IMG/VR virus record: IMGVR_UViG_3300025138_000128
Span: 1-36,611 of that record
Source of the DNA: a virus
Direction: 5' to 3' (one strand)
Length of the DNA stretch: 36,611 nucleotides
The position numbers and the translations under genes are program-made. Positions 9,520-18,334 of the stretch are shown in pieces (within the stretch, counting starts at the first letter, position 1; each line of letters begins with the position of its first letter). The notes beneath the pieces are model-generated. The model was not told the origin of the DNA and searched no databases. It worked only from the letters and a program-made list of their open reading frames with translations.

Positions 9520-12500
9520 ATGGCAACTTGTGTAAATATAAAACATCCAGAATTTATAAACTTGTTAGAAGAATCGGGTTTATCAGAAGGAGTTCTTGCT
9601 GCTAAAGCAGGAGTATGGATGGAAGAAAATAGTACTGGAATTTTTCCTACATTAAAAGATCTTGGTATTAAAAATCGAGAAATTTTTTATCAAACTTCCC
9701 AAGCTAAAAGTGTTAAGGCAGATCTTAAAAAAATATTTTTTGATGAGGTTAGAGGTAAAGATTTATCTGAATCAGAAATACAAAATATAAATTCAAGACT
9801 TTTAGAAATATCTAAAAGAGTAGGAGACGAAGATTACAGATTACGTTTAAGCCAAAATGGTAACTATTATATAGCAGGCTACAAAAATGGAGCCGTTACT
9901 ATGGATGATTACTATTCTCCATATGCTAATGGTATATTTAGACAAATAAATTCTAAACTAGAAGAAAAAGCAAACAGAAAATTAGATCAGCTTTTAACTA
10001 ACTGGGCAAAAAAACATGGTATTTCTGTAGAAACTTTAACAGATCTTAGAAAAAAGTTTCCAAATAGATTTGAAAACGAAGCTTTAGGAGTTTCTGATTT
10101 TATGAACGGTTTAATAGGTTTAGCAGACAATAGAAGGTTAGACACTATGGCTGAAGAAATTTCTCATTTTGCTATTGAACTATTGTATAATACTACTAAT
10201 GCTACACAGACTTTTAATTTTATGCCATTAGGAGCTCCTATGAATATAAGAGAAGCTGTAGCTAATGTGCATCATACTCAAACATATTTAGAAGTAAAAG
10301 AAGACTATAAAAATGTTTATGATAAAGAAATAGATTTTAGAAAAGAAGCTCTTGCTAAAATATTAGCAGCAGAAATAGTTACTGAATTTCAAACTACTGA
10401 AGAATTAGCTAAAATAAATAATGAAGCAAAAACTTTTTGGCAAAAATTCTTAGCATCAGTAAATGATTTTTTTACTTGGTTAGACGGAGTGTTAGGATTA
10501 GATACTTTTGGTAGAAATGATATAGAAATGTCTGTTATTCCTTTAGCTAAAAAAATCTTAGATGGAAACTTTTTAACTAAAGATTTAAAAAATTATGGTT
10601 TAGACGCAATTGAAGCAGGTCTTGGTGAAAAAGGTTGGACAGAAACTGATGTTATGTATCAGATAAATAAAAAACCTTTAAAGTATAAAAAGAAAATAAA
10701 CACTACTCCTGAAGCTGCTATAAAAACAAAAAAAGAATTTTTAGAAAAAGCTAGATTACAACTACGTACACGGTTAGAAGAATTTGAAAAATCAGGTAGA
10801 GACGTTGAACCATTAAGTAGACAAATTACAGAATTATCTAATACAATAGAAAAAGAAGAATTTAATCTAGGAGTAGCAACTTTTGTACAAGACGCAGTAA
10901 AAGAATTAACTGTAGTTACTAATAGGTTAGATGAAGCACTTGATCCAAATTCTGATTTTGAATTTACTAATGAAGGAATTGCTAAAGCAAATGGTTATGT
11001 TGAAATGTATGAAGATTTATTTAAAAACATACAAAATATTACTATTAATGATTCTAGTTTTTCAGAAAAAGACAAAACTGAAGTTAAAGATTTAATTGCT
11101 AATGCATTAGATTTAATTGGTGCAGGAAAAACAAAAGGAGAAACTTTATCCGTATTATCTTCTCAAGTAAATTTAGATAGAGCTAATACTGGTCCTAATG
11201 GAGAAAAAATAGATCCTAATTTTGATTCAAAAGAAATTATGGAAACATCACATACAGATACTAGTACATTTAGATTATCTGTAGGTAACTTTAAAAATGC
11301 TGCAAGTTCTATAATAAGATTAGCCCATAAAATTATTTTTGAAAGCGTTTCTTCTACTAAAAGATTTGCTGCAGAAACAGCAAGGTCTTTATTCCAAACT
11401 CAAGAAATATTTCTTACTAAATATAAACAAACTGATTTAGTAGAAAAAAACGCTAATGGTAAAGAAACAGCTTATTTTATTCGAGAATATAAATACAATG
11501 ACTATTATAAAGAAATGGCAAGAACTCGACAAAAAATTGCCGAAGCTTTAGATATTAGAAATGAAGAAGGGGATATTGATGTAAATTTATTAGATAAAAA
11601 TTTATTGTCGGATAGTCAATTAGAAATTTATAATAAAATTTGGAAAGAATTTTTTGAAAATAATACTGTTAAAGAAAAACAACCTGTAACCCAGCAAAAA
11701 GTAAATAAAGAAACTGGTAAACTAGAAACTTTTTATAAAGTTAAAAAAGGATCTACTACTAAATTTATAAAAGAATCGGCTATAGAATCCGAAAAAAAAT
11801 TAGGTTGGAATGTTTTTAAAACTCAAAAAACAGTTCCTAGTAGCAGATATCGTAATTCTGATTTTATTACAAAAATGAAAGATCCTATTTTTGCAGCACA
11901 TTATACTAATGTAATAGAAAAAAAGAAAGAAGCAGTTGCTAAATTGTCTCCAAAATACAGAACTGATAGAGTAGTTTATATGTTACCTGCTATTTTAAAA
12001 AGTACTTTAGACAAATTTTTTAGTATGGAAAATGATGGAACTAGTTTTCTTACTAGATTAAAAAATATGGGAGATGAGGCTTTGTTTGTAGATGCAGATG
12101 ATACTGAATTTGGACAATTAGATGCTTTTAATTCTCAAGTAGTTCCTATACATTTTACTAGACCTATACCTGTAGATAAACTATCTTTTGATGTAGGAAG
12201 ATCAGTAGTTATGTTTGCAGAAATGTCTGAAAATTTTAGGAACATGAATAAAATTTCTCCTGAAATACAAAATTTACAAAGAGCAGTAGGAGCTAGAAAA
12301 TATGTTAAAAGTAAAAAAGAAGGCCCTATATCAGGAACTCAATCTGTAGATTATGCTACAATTAAAAATTTATTAGAACATTTTGTATATGGTCAAGAAG
12401 CTAAAGAAGATTTAAATAAACAGACTTTAACAAAAGATAGTTTTATTACTAAAGGTATGAAGTTTGTAACAGGAGGAAAAGTTGATTTAACTGGAAAAAC

Positions 12501-14046
12501 TTTTTCTTTTAATAAGTTTTTTAGACAAATACAAACTTATATACGTAATAATAATTTAGCTTTTAATATTCCTACAATGCTTACAGGATATTTAACAGCT
12601 ACAGGAGATAAATTTATTACAGAACAATTAGGAACTTATACTACTAATGAATCTGCTATGTGGGCTAGAGCAGAAATGGCTAAAAATTTACCTCAAATAT
12701 TAATGCAAACGGGTAAATTAAAACAAACTAATAAAGTTCATTTACTTTTACAAGATAATCAAATAGTACAATTAGAAAAAACAATAGGTGAATCAGGAAG
12801 GAATCCTCTTACAAGAGCTTTAGTAAATAACAATCCTATGTATGCAGGATATGCTACGGGAGATTATCATCTTAAAGGAAATAGTACATTATCTATTTAT
12901 GATAATTATAGGTTATATAAAGGAGGGTTTTTAACTAGAGAACAATTTTATCGAGCTAAAGCTGCGGAAAAAGGAGTTCTTTATGGAGAATCAAGAAGAA
13001 AAGATAAAGCTCTTCAAAAAGAAGTAACTGAAGAATGGAAAGATTTAAAATCAAAAAGTTTATATGAAGCTTATACTCAAGAAGATGGGCAATTAATAAT
13101 TAAAGATGAATTTAAAGAATACGTAACCGAAGATTTACTTAATAGTGTTAGAGGTAAAGTTGAATACATGAGTACTCTTATAGATGGTACTATGAGTGAA
13201 ACAGATAAAGGATCTTTATCTAGAACTGCTTATGGAGGATTTCTTACTATGCACAGAGGATTCTTTTTTAATTTAATTGATAAAAAATTTAAAGGATTTA
13301 GAAAAGGTGATGGAGTAGCAGTTAACTTTTTAACAGAAGAAGAAGAAATAGGAGATTATATAGCTACGTTTGGAAGAAATGGGTTTTTAGCAGATATAGG
13401 AGCTCAAGTATTTAAGAAAGGAAATCTTATGGGAGCTTTTGAGGCTTGGGACAAATTAAGTCCTGCTAAAAGAAGAGGTGTAGCAAGAACTCTTATGGAT
13501 TTTGCTTACATGGCAATTGTTGGTTTATTATCAAGTATGGCAATAAAATGGGCAGACGAAGATGATGACGATGAAACAGCAAATTTTATAGCATTAATAG
13601 CTACTAGGTGGGCACTGGAAACAGGAGTTGTTGCAAATATTGGAGAGGTTCAAAATATGATAAAAGAACCTGTAGTAGGAGTAAGAATAACTAAAGAAAT
13701 ATTAGGTGTATATGAAGCAATATTTAATAACGACCCTTACGAAAAAGGAATGTATGAAGGAAAAACTAGATTAACACGTTTAGGAATTAAATTACTTCCT
13801 TTTGGTTCAAGAAATATATATGAATTACAATATCCTAAAGAAAAGCTAGATGCTATGAAACAAATCAGAGGATCAGGTATACTTTACAACGAAGACGATG
13901 AAAAGTTTGATTTAGGAAAATATTTTTATAACTTCCTTATAAATAATGTAGATATAACAGAAGATAATGAAGTATCTAGACAAAATTATAACGATGCTGT
14001 AGACGCTCTCTCCGAAGAAAGAAATAAAGAAAACAGTTTTAATTAA
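9520..14046 (+). CDS. giant virion-associated (cargo/ejection) protein, 1508 aa, with degenerate zincin-like site
   Basis: This gene starts one base after the RNAP stop and is probably co-translated with it. I recognise no enzyme fold with certainty. Residues 212-216 read EEISH and are followed by acidic residues E276 and E285 in a helical-looking stretch. This resembles the HExxH...E layout of the preceding protein, but with the first His replaced by Glu, so it may be an inactive copy. ExxH also occurs in di-iron proteins, an alternative reading. Much of the chain is charged and helical. Near the C-terminus, about residues 1328-1345 form a hydrophobic, Gly/Ser-containing segment followed by an acidic run (DEDDDDE), which could insert in a membrane. 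In crAss-like phages, very large proteins next to the RNAP are virion cargo. Here that role is inferred from size and position. Confidence 0.7.
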   Translation: MATCVNIKHPEFINLLEESGLSEGVLAAKAGVWMEENSTGIFPTLKDLGIKNREIFYQTSQAKSVKADLKKIFFDEVRGKDLSESEIQNINSRLLEISKRVGDEDYRLRLSQNGNYYIAGYKNGAVTMDDYYSPYANGIFRQINSKLEEKANRKLDQLLTNWAKKHGISVETLTDLRKKFPNRFENEALGVSDFMNGLIGLADNRRLDTMAEEISHFAIELLYNTTNATQTFNFMPLGAPMNIREAVANVHHTQTYLEVKEDYKNVYDKEIDFRKEALAKILAAEIVTEFQTTEELAKINNEAKTFWQKFLASVNDFFTWLDGVLGLDTFGRNDIEMSVIPLAKKILDGNFLTKDLKNYGLDAIEAGLGEKGWTETDVMYQINKKPLKYKKKINTTPEAAIKTKKEFLEKARLQLRTRLEEFEKSGRDVEPLSRQITELSNTIEKEEFNLGVATFVQDAVKELTVVTNRLDEALDPNSDFEFTNEGIAKANGYVEMYEDLFKNIQNITINDSSFSEKDKTEVKDLIANALDLIGAGKTKGETLSVLSSQVNLDRANTGPNGEKIDPNFDSKEIMETSHTDTSTFRLSVGNFKNAASSIIRLAHKIIFESVSSTKRFAAETARSLFQTQEIFLTKYKQTDLVEKNANGKETAYFIREYKYNDYYKEMARTRQKIAEALDIRNEEGDIDVNLLDKNLLSDSQLEIYNKIWKEFFENNTVKEKQPVTQQKVNKETGKLETFYKVKKGSTTKFIKESAIESEKKLGWNVFKTQKTVPSSRYRNSDFITKMKDPIFAAHYTNVIEKKKEAVAKLSPKYRTDRVVYMLPAILKSTLDKFFSMENDGTSFLTRLKNMGDEALFVDADDTEFGQLDAFNSQVVPIHFTRPIPVDKLSFDVGRSVVMFAEMSENFRNMNKISPEIQNLQRAVGARKYVKSKKEGPISGTQSVDYATIKNLLEHFVYGQEAKEDLNKQTLTKDSFITKGMKFVTGGKVDLTGKTFSFNKFFRQIQTYIRNNNLAFNIPTMLTGYLTATGDKFITEQLGTYTTNESAMWARAEMAKNLPQILMQTGKLKQTNKVHLLLQDNQIVQLEKTIGESGRNPLTRALVNNNPMYAGYATGDYHLKGNSTLSIYDNYRLYKGGFLTREQFYRAKAAEKGVLYGESRRKDKALQKEVTEEWKDLKSKSLYEAYTQEDGQLIIKDEFKEYVTEDLLNSVRGKVEYMSTLIDGTMSETDKGSLSRTAYGGFLTMHRGFFFNLIDKKFKGFRKGDGVAVNFLTEEEEIGDYIATFGRNGFLADIGAQVFKKGNLMGAFEAWDKLSPAKRRGVARTLMDFAYMAIVGLLSSMAIKWADEDDDDETANFIALIATRWALETGVVANIGEVQNMIKEPVVGVRITKEILGVYEAIFNNDPYEKGMYEGKTRLTRLGIKLLPFGSRNIYELQYPKEKLDAMKQIRGSGILYNEDDEKFDLGKYFYNFLINNVDITEDNEVSRQNYNDAVDALSEERNKENSFN

Positions 14047-14051
14047 AATTT

Positions 14052-14939
14052 ATGAAACTTATAAAACATGCAGGCAATATTCACGAGTTAAAACTTGGGG
14101 GTACACACGCTAAAATTGCAATGATGTCAGATTTACATTGGGACAACCCAAAATGTGACTGGAAAATATTAAAGAAAGATTTAGATTACTGTTTAAAAGA
14201 ATCTATTCCTATTATGATTAATGGAGATATGTTTTGCTTGATGCAAGGACGTGGCGATAATAGAAAGAACAAATCTGATATTAGACCAGAACATAACAAT
14301 GCAATGTATTTAGATAGTATTGTAGAAACAGCAGTAGAATGGTTTAGTCCATATGCACATTTACTAACTGTTATTGGATACGGTAATCATGAGACTGCTA
14401 TTATTAAGTTTCAAGAAACAGATATACTAGCAAGATTTGTAAAATTACTTAATATCAAGAACGGTACAAATGTACAAGTTGGTGGTTATGGTGGGTGGAT
14501 GATAGTAAACCAAGCTCTTAAAAAAACTAGTACAAGTTCTGGTACAGCAACAATGAAAATAAGATACTTTCATGGATCAGGTGGGGGCGGTGTTGTAACT
14601 AAAGGAGCACTTAATCTTACTAGAGCATTAGAAATGTATGAAGACTTTGATGTATTTACTATGGGTCATATCCATGAAAATGCTTCTAGGAATGATGTAA
14701 GAGATACAATTGTTAGAGGTAGGTCTACTTATAGACAAGATCAAAAACAACTTCATCTTATGCTAACAGGAACATATAAAGAAGAATATGGAGATGGTTC
14801 TAAAGGGTGGCACGTAGAACGTGGCGCACCCATTAAACCTACTGGAGGCAGAATCTTAACTATTGATTATAAAAGAACTAGACAAGATGGTCAAGATCAT
14901 TTTTTAAGAGGTATAGATTCTATGAAATTTCCTTTATAA
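14052..14939 (+). CDS. calcineurin-like metallophosphoesterase
   Basis: The 295-aa protein shows the full set of calcineurin-like phosphoesterase motifs: SDLH (D27, H29), NGDM (D59), GYGNHET (N112, H113), FHG (H174) and GHIH (H206, H208). These residues bind two metal ions in this superfamily, which includes nucleases such as SbcD/Mre11 and phosphodiesterases. The chain is short and lacks an obvious SbcD capping region, so the substrate is unknown; DNA, cyclic nucleotide or nucleotide substrates are all possible. It is the last gene of the + strand arm, six bases after the giant protein gene, and its stop overlaps the stop of the opposing gene by a few bases. Expression with the late/virion arm is inferred. 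Confidence 0.85.
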   Translation: MKLIKHAGNIHELKLGGTHAKIAMMSDLHWDNPKCDWKILKKDLDYCLKESIPIMINGDMFCLMQGRGDNRKNKSDIRPEHNNAMYLDSIVETAVEWFSPYAHLLTVIGYGNHETAIIKFQETDILARFVKLLNIKNGTNVQVGGYGGWMIVNQALKKTSTSSGTATMKIRYFHGSGGGGVVTKGALNLTRALEMYEDFDVFTMGHIHENASRNDVRDTIVRGRSTYRQDQKQLHLMLTGTYKEEYGDGSKGWHVERGAPIKPTGGRILTIDYKRTRQDGQDHFLRGIDSMKFPL

Positions 14940-15197
14940 AGAATTTTTATATTTCAATCCATTTTGTAATACCCGCAATGCGCGTATTTCTTCTACAATT
15001 TTTAAATAATCTTTATTAAGTTTAATATTATTATCAACTAAATTAGATTTTAAACGAATTATTTCTGCTTCTATATCTTTAAGACCTTCTTTACTTTTTC
15101 TATTAATTAATTGTTCTAAAGAAAAATCATTAGCATGATTTTCTCCTTTTATTACTAAGTCAATGTTTGTGTCTTCAACGTTTTTGTCTTCTTGCAT
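14934..15197 (-). CDS. hypothetical protein, 87 aa
   Basis: Last gene of the - strand replication arm. It is a small, charged, probably helical protein; the second half (IEAEIIRLKSNL onward) looks coiled-coil-like. I recognise no family. Its start lies 15 bases past the stop of the radical SAM gene, and an A-rich TTTAAAAAC leader precedes the ATG, as for many genes in this arm, which supports the start. Its stop overlaps the stop of the convergent phosphoesterase gene. Confidence 0.6.
   Translation of the reverse strand: MQEDKNVEDTNIDLVIKGENHANDFSLEQLINRKSKEGLKDIEAEIIRLKSNLVDNNIKLNKDYLKIVEEIRALRVLQNGLKYKNSL
14968..14988 (+). terminator. possible terminator hairpin at the convergent junction
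   Basis: AATAC and GTATT (5 bp), then CGC and GCG (3 bp) across one mismatched C-C pair, form a hairpin with a 3-base loop. It is a G/C-rich knot in a very AT-rich stretch. It lies about 30 bases past the stop of the phosphoesterase gene and inside the 3' end of the opposing gene. The following bases on the + strand are T/C-rich but not a clean U tract, so termination is only a suggestion. Confidence 0.3.
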
Positions 15198-15212
15198 GAT
15201 TTTAATTTGTTT

Positions 15213-16076
15213 TTAAAAAATGTATCTAATTTTGTTCCACGGTATTATCTCATCGTGGAGTGCAATAAATTGCTGAATGAATTTCTTTTTTAAAGATAGT
15301 TTATATCTTACATTTTCACCACCATATTGCGATATTTTATTTTCTTGAATTTCAGGCATCCATAATACTTTTTCTGCTTCTGAATGATCTTTAAGATTAG
15401 CTATATGTTTTTTATAGTTATGGGTCAAAAAGATAACTTCTGCGAGTACTTCGTCTTTGTAGTCGACATAATCATTAACCATTTGAAATAACTCTCTGTA
15501 ATCAGCTCGCCATCCTTTATATACTATAACAGGACTAAAGTTTATATGTACATCATAGCCTGCGTCAATAAAAGCATCTATAGCTTTAATTCTGTCAATA
15601 ATTTTAGAAGTACTTGGCTCATGTATATCAGATAATTTTTGAGGCATTAGACTAAATCTAATTCTAATTTTCTTGTTAGCATCATAATCTACAAGATTAG
15701 GATTTACATACTTTGTAGCAAACGAACCCATTGCTAGCGGATGATTTTTAAAGAAATCAAATATTGTACGCCAATCATAGAATCTAGCATGTAATGCAAA
15801 ATCCTCATTGCAACTAATGTCATAAGTAGTCAATACGGGATGTGTTTGGTTAGGCTTGTCAACAGGAGTAAAGTAAACGTGATTATTTATAGCTGTGAGA
15901 ATGTCTCCTATATTCTCTGCTATGTCCAGGCCTTTAGGCTTGTGTCGTTTCATATAACAGTAGCTACAGTTATATAAACAGCCGTAGCCAAAGCTAGGGC
16001 TAATAAAATCTGTAGACCTGCCTGATGGGCGGATCAACATAGACTTTCTGTTAATTTTTTTAAGAACTTTTGCCAT
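15213..16076 (-). CDS. radical SAM protein of the spore photoproduct lyase family
   Basis: The 287-aa protein carries the radical SAM cluster motif C33-x3-C37-x2-C40 in GCLYNCSYCYMKR. Downstream features match spore photoproduct lyase (SPL): an IRFSL strand (about 138-142), HEPSTSKIIDRI (152-163), AGYDVHINFSPV (172-183) followed by GW, and a C-terminal VRY. C89 (in ISCNED) sits where SPL enzymes carry the Cys that donates a hydrogen atom during repair. SPL reverses the spore-type thymine dimer using S-adenosylmethionine and a 4Fe-4S cluster. The chain is shorter than Bacillus SPL (about 340 aa), mainly at the N-terminus. It sits next to nuclease and resolvase genes, consistent with DNA repair, but the substrate is not proven. 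A terminator-like hairpin lies just upstream of the start. Confidence 0.82.
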   Translation of the reverse strand: MAKVLKKINRKSMLIRPSGRSTDFISPSFGYGCLYNCSYCYMKRHKPKGLDIAENIGDILTAINNHVYFTPVDKPNQTHPVLTTYDISCNEDFALHARFYDWRTIFDFFKNHPLAMGSFATKYVNPNLVDYDANKKIRIRFSLMPQKLSDIHEPSTSKIIDRIKAIDAFIDAGYDVHINFSPVIVYKGWRADYRELFQMVNDYVDYKDEVLAEVIFLTHNYKKHIANLKDHSEAEKVLWMPEIQENKISQYGGENVRYKLSLKKKFIQQFIALHDEIIPWNKIRYIF

Positions 16077-16084
16077 TTTTTGTA

Positions 16085-16113
16085 AATAAAAAGGGCCCGC
16101 GTTAACGAGCCCT
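16085..16113 (-). terminator. intrinsic terminator/attenuator hairpin before the SPL-like gene
   Basis: On the - strand, AGGGC and GCCCT pair (with an additional CG/CG step after one mismatch), and the hairpin is followed directly by a run of T (TTTTTATTT). This is a classical rho-independent shape. It lies between the 203-aa gene and the SPL-like gene and ends about 10 bases before the SPL-like ATG, which leaves no room for a separate promoter after it. Read-through or attenuation is therefore likely. A small inverted repeat (AGATT/AATCT, 16115-16129) lies just upstream. Confidence 0.65.
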
Positions 16114-16145
16114 CAGATTAATATAATCTAAACTGCACCCAATCA

Positions 16146-16170
16146 AGGGGACTATCCGAAGAAGTCCCCT
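16146..16170 (-). repeat. 8-bp GC-rich hairpin over the 3' end of the 203-aa gene
   Basis: AGGGGACT (16146-16153) and AGTCCCCT (16163-16170) are perfect inverted repeats with a 9-base loop, overlapping the last codons and stop of the 203-aa gene. No T-run follows on the - strand, so it may act as an RNA stability or processing element paired with the terminator about 35 bases further on. Confidence 0.5.
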
Positions 16171-16763
16171 GTTGGAGTTAATTTATTTTTTGTTGTATAA
16201 TTAGAAATTACTTCATTTGTTAATATTTCTGTTGTATTGTTTATAATAGGCCATACTTCCTGATCATATAAATATGCAGGTGACCCAGGATTACTAAGAC
16301 GGTCTTCCCAACTTTCTTTAAGAACAATTGCTTTGTTTAATATAAGAGGCAATGTATAAGCTTTACCTGAAAAATAATGATTAGCAAGAATAAGTTTCTT
16401 AGCATTAGCCGTTATTTCAGAGTATTTACCGTTTATAATTAAATCAAAGTCATTGTGATAATCTGTAGGAACACTAAATATAAACACAGTACATTCCTTA
16501 ATATCATAATCATCTATGAAATTAGGAAATGCTTGTACAGTAGTATAAAATTTATCAAAATCTGTATCTCTATATCCGCGCGCTAGTATGTAAATATAAT
16601 TTTCTTCTTTGTATTTATTAATTGTAGTATTAGCTAAATAGGCATTAAGGAATCTAGACTTATATTTAAGTCGACCCCAGCTATCTTGTATATGACAATC
16701 AAACAAAGACTTTGGTACGTTTAGTAGCGGGAACAAAAATGTTGCAGTTTTTGTAAATTTCAT
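16152..16763 (-). CDS. hypothetical protein, 203 aa
   Basis: I do not recognise the family. The protein looks globular, with hydrophobic strands (YIYILARGY at about 56-64, CTVFIFSVP at about 91-99), consistent with an alpha/beta fold, and no membrane segment or signal peptide. The start immediately follows the stop of the PD-(D/E)XK nuclease gene, so the two are probably translationally coupled and the product may work in the same DNA processing step. The gene ends in TAG, which shows TAG is used as a stop in this phage. The 3' end lies under a strong hairpin. Confidence 0.6.
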   Translation of the reverse strand: MKFTKTATFLFPLLNVPKSLFDCHIQDSWGRLKYKSRFLNAYLANTTINKYKEENYIYILARGYRDTDFDKFYTTVQAFPNFIDDYDIKECTVFIFSVPTDYHNDFDLIINGKYSEITANAKKLILANHYFSGKAYTLPLILNKAIVLKESWEDRLSNPGSPAYLYDQEVWPIINNTTEILTNEVISNYTTKNKLTPTGDFFG

Positions 16764-17828
16764 TTATAATCGTATTGTAGTTTTACCTTTAGTATCGTAT
16801 TCCATTGGATAATCCCAAGCATCATATTCAGTAGCATATTTAAAACGCTTAATTGCTTGGTAAAAACCTTCTAGATTTTCTTTAATTTTAGGAACTTTAT
16901 CTACGTTACCGTATAAACCTGTATTAATAGCTTCTTTACTTATCTCGAACACCATAGGTGGATTTTTTAAGAAAGTTTCTACTACAATATATAACATAGG
17001 TTTAAAACTATATCCATCTTCATAATAACTTTTAAGTCTATCTGATTTATCTTTAGTTAAACCTAAAGTATATACAGCTGCTTGGAAGTCATATCTAAAA
17101 TGCCAGAAACTATTTTCAAAGTTAAGCACCGACTTACTAGTAGTTTTAAAGTCAATAGGAGTTATAGTTTTTTCTTGATGATTAACTATAATTCTGTCTA
17201 ACTCGCCTTTAAATTCTAAGCCATCATGTTCAAACACAACTACGTGTTTGTCTATGATTTCTATATTAGGGTCGTCAGATTTCTTTTGGCAGTATTTACT
17301 AGTATGCTTATCAGATCTTAGGGCCATAACACAGTTAACTGCTTTAGCATATTCAGATTCTGTAATTATAGTTTTAGTTCCGCATTTTTTAAGAATATCA
17401 AAATACTTAGAACCTTGTTCTACAATTTTATTAATTCTTGTTTCGTCTTTCCATCTAGATTGATAAAGCTCATAATTACAATGCTTCAATATTTGTTCAG
17501 GATAATCTTCTAAACTTGTAGGAGTATACTTAATATCTGCATCATATAGTTTATCTTCATCAACAGCAGAGTCATATATTGCTTTAACTATTTTAGCAAT
17601 AGTCTCAGACACTCCTGTATCATCAGGTATAACTGCATACTTTTTATCAAAGTCTTCTTTAGATTCAGTCAGCATCATATCTACTAGTGAGCCAAACACA
17701 AAATGCTGCTCACTAGACTCTACTCTTGTTTCTTGTCTTTCTTTTGCATCAACATATGCTTTAGGACTAATCAATATTTGTTTTAAAGTGCTTTGATTAA
17801 GAGCACTAATTGTTTTATAATCCACCAT
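16764..17828 (-). CDS. PD-(D/E)XK nuclease, RecE/RecB-like exonuclease
   Basis: The 354-aa protein begins with a YKTISALNQSTLKQ segment and an HFVFGSLVD stretch (42-50), typical of the phage PD-(D/E)XK exonuclease group related to RecE and the RecB nuclease domain. The catalytic core is visible as GELD (D211), PIDFKT (D226, K228) and a following Q249 in YDFQAAVY. The likely role is resection of DNA ends to give single strands for annealing, together with the Sak4-like ATPase and candidate SSB of this arm. The ATG overlaps the stop of the RusA-like gene by one base, indicating an operon. The substrate and polarity are inferred from the family. Confidence 0.8.
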   Translation of the reverse strand: MVDYKTISALNQSTLKQILISPKAYVDAKERQETRVESSEQHFVFGSLVDMMLTESKEDFDKKYAVIPDDTGVSETIAKIVKAIYDSAVDEDKLYDADIKYTPTSLEDYPEQILKHCNYELYQSRWKDETRINKIVEQGSKYFDILKKCGTKTIITESEYAKAVNCVMALRSDKHTSKYCQKKSDDPNIEIIDKHVVVFEHDGLEFKGELDRIIVNHQEKTITPIDFKTTSKSVLNFENSFWHFRYDFQAAVYTLGLTKDKSDRLKSYYEDGYSFKPMLYIVVETFLKNPPMVFEISKEAINTGLYGNVDKVPKIKENLEGFYQAIKRFKYATEYDAWDYPMEYDTKGKTTIRL

Positions 17829-18319
17829 TATTTAATTGTTTTTATTTGATACGCTAGTTTCCTATCTTTAAAGTTTGCTACAGGTACAAATTCGTATGTA
17901 GTTCTTTGTAAGAATTCTATTGTGTCGTCGGGAAGGATCCCTTTCTTTATTAATACATCATCTAAGCATTTTAACCATATAAGAGCCAAATTGCCTATAT
18001 CCCAATTAGGTTTATAATCATCAGCAGCTGGTTTCCAACTCGTCTTTCTTTTTCCTGTTACTTTATCTTTTATCATTTTCATAACTCCATAATTTACGGG
18101 TGCATATACTGTTAGTTTTGTTTCTACTGGGGCATTAATTGTCAGATTATTCGGTATATGTTTTTCAATGTATCCGTGCATGGCAGCTACAAGAGCTGCC
18201 CTAGTTGTGTAGTGCACAGACGCGTGAATTTTATTATAACCAATCTTGACCCATTTGTTTTTACTAACAGGAATATGCGTTATGAATTCAGGAAATTCTA
18301 ATTTAATCTCACTTACCAT
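17828..18319 (-). CDS. RusA-like Holliday junction resolvase
   Basis: The 163-aa protein has the acidic pattern of RusA resolvases: D107 and N110 (WDIGNL), D120-D121 (LKCLDDVLIKKGILP) and D131-D132 (DDTIEF). In RusA, Asp residues in these places hold metal at the junction. A basic N-terminal half is also in keeping. It would cut branched DNA made during recombination-dependent replication. It sits directly upstream of the PD-(D/E)XK nuclease with a one-base overlap. The overall similarity is modest, so this rests on motif spacing and context. Confidence 0.62.
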   Translation of the reverse strand: MVSEIKLEFPEFITHIPVSKNKWVKIGYNKIHASVHYTTRAALVAAMHGYIEKHIPNNLTINAPVETKLTVYAPVNYGVMKMIKDKVTGKRKTSWKPAADDYKPNWDIGNLALIWLKCLDDVLIKKGILPDDTIEFLQRTTYEFVPVANFKDRKLAYQIKTIK

Positions 18320-18334
18320 ATCGCTTGTTTTTAA

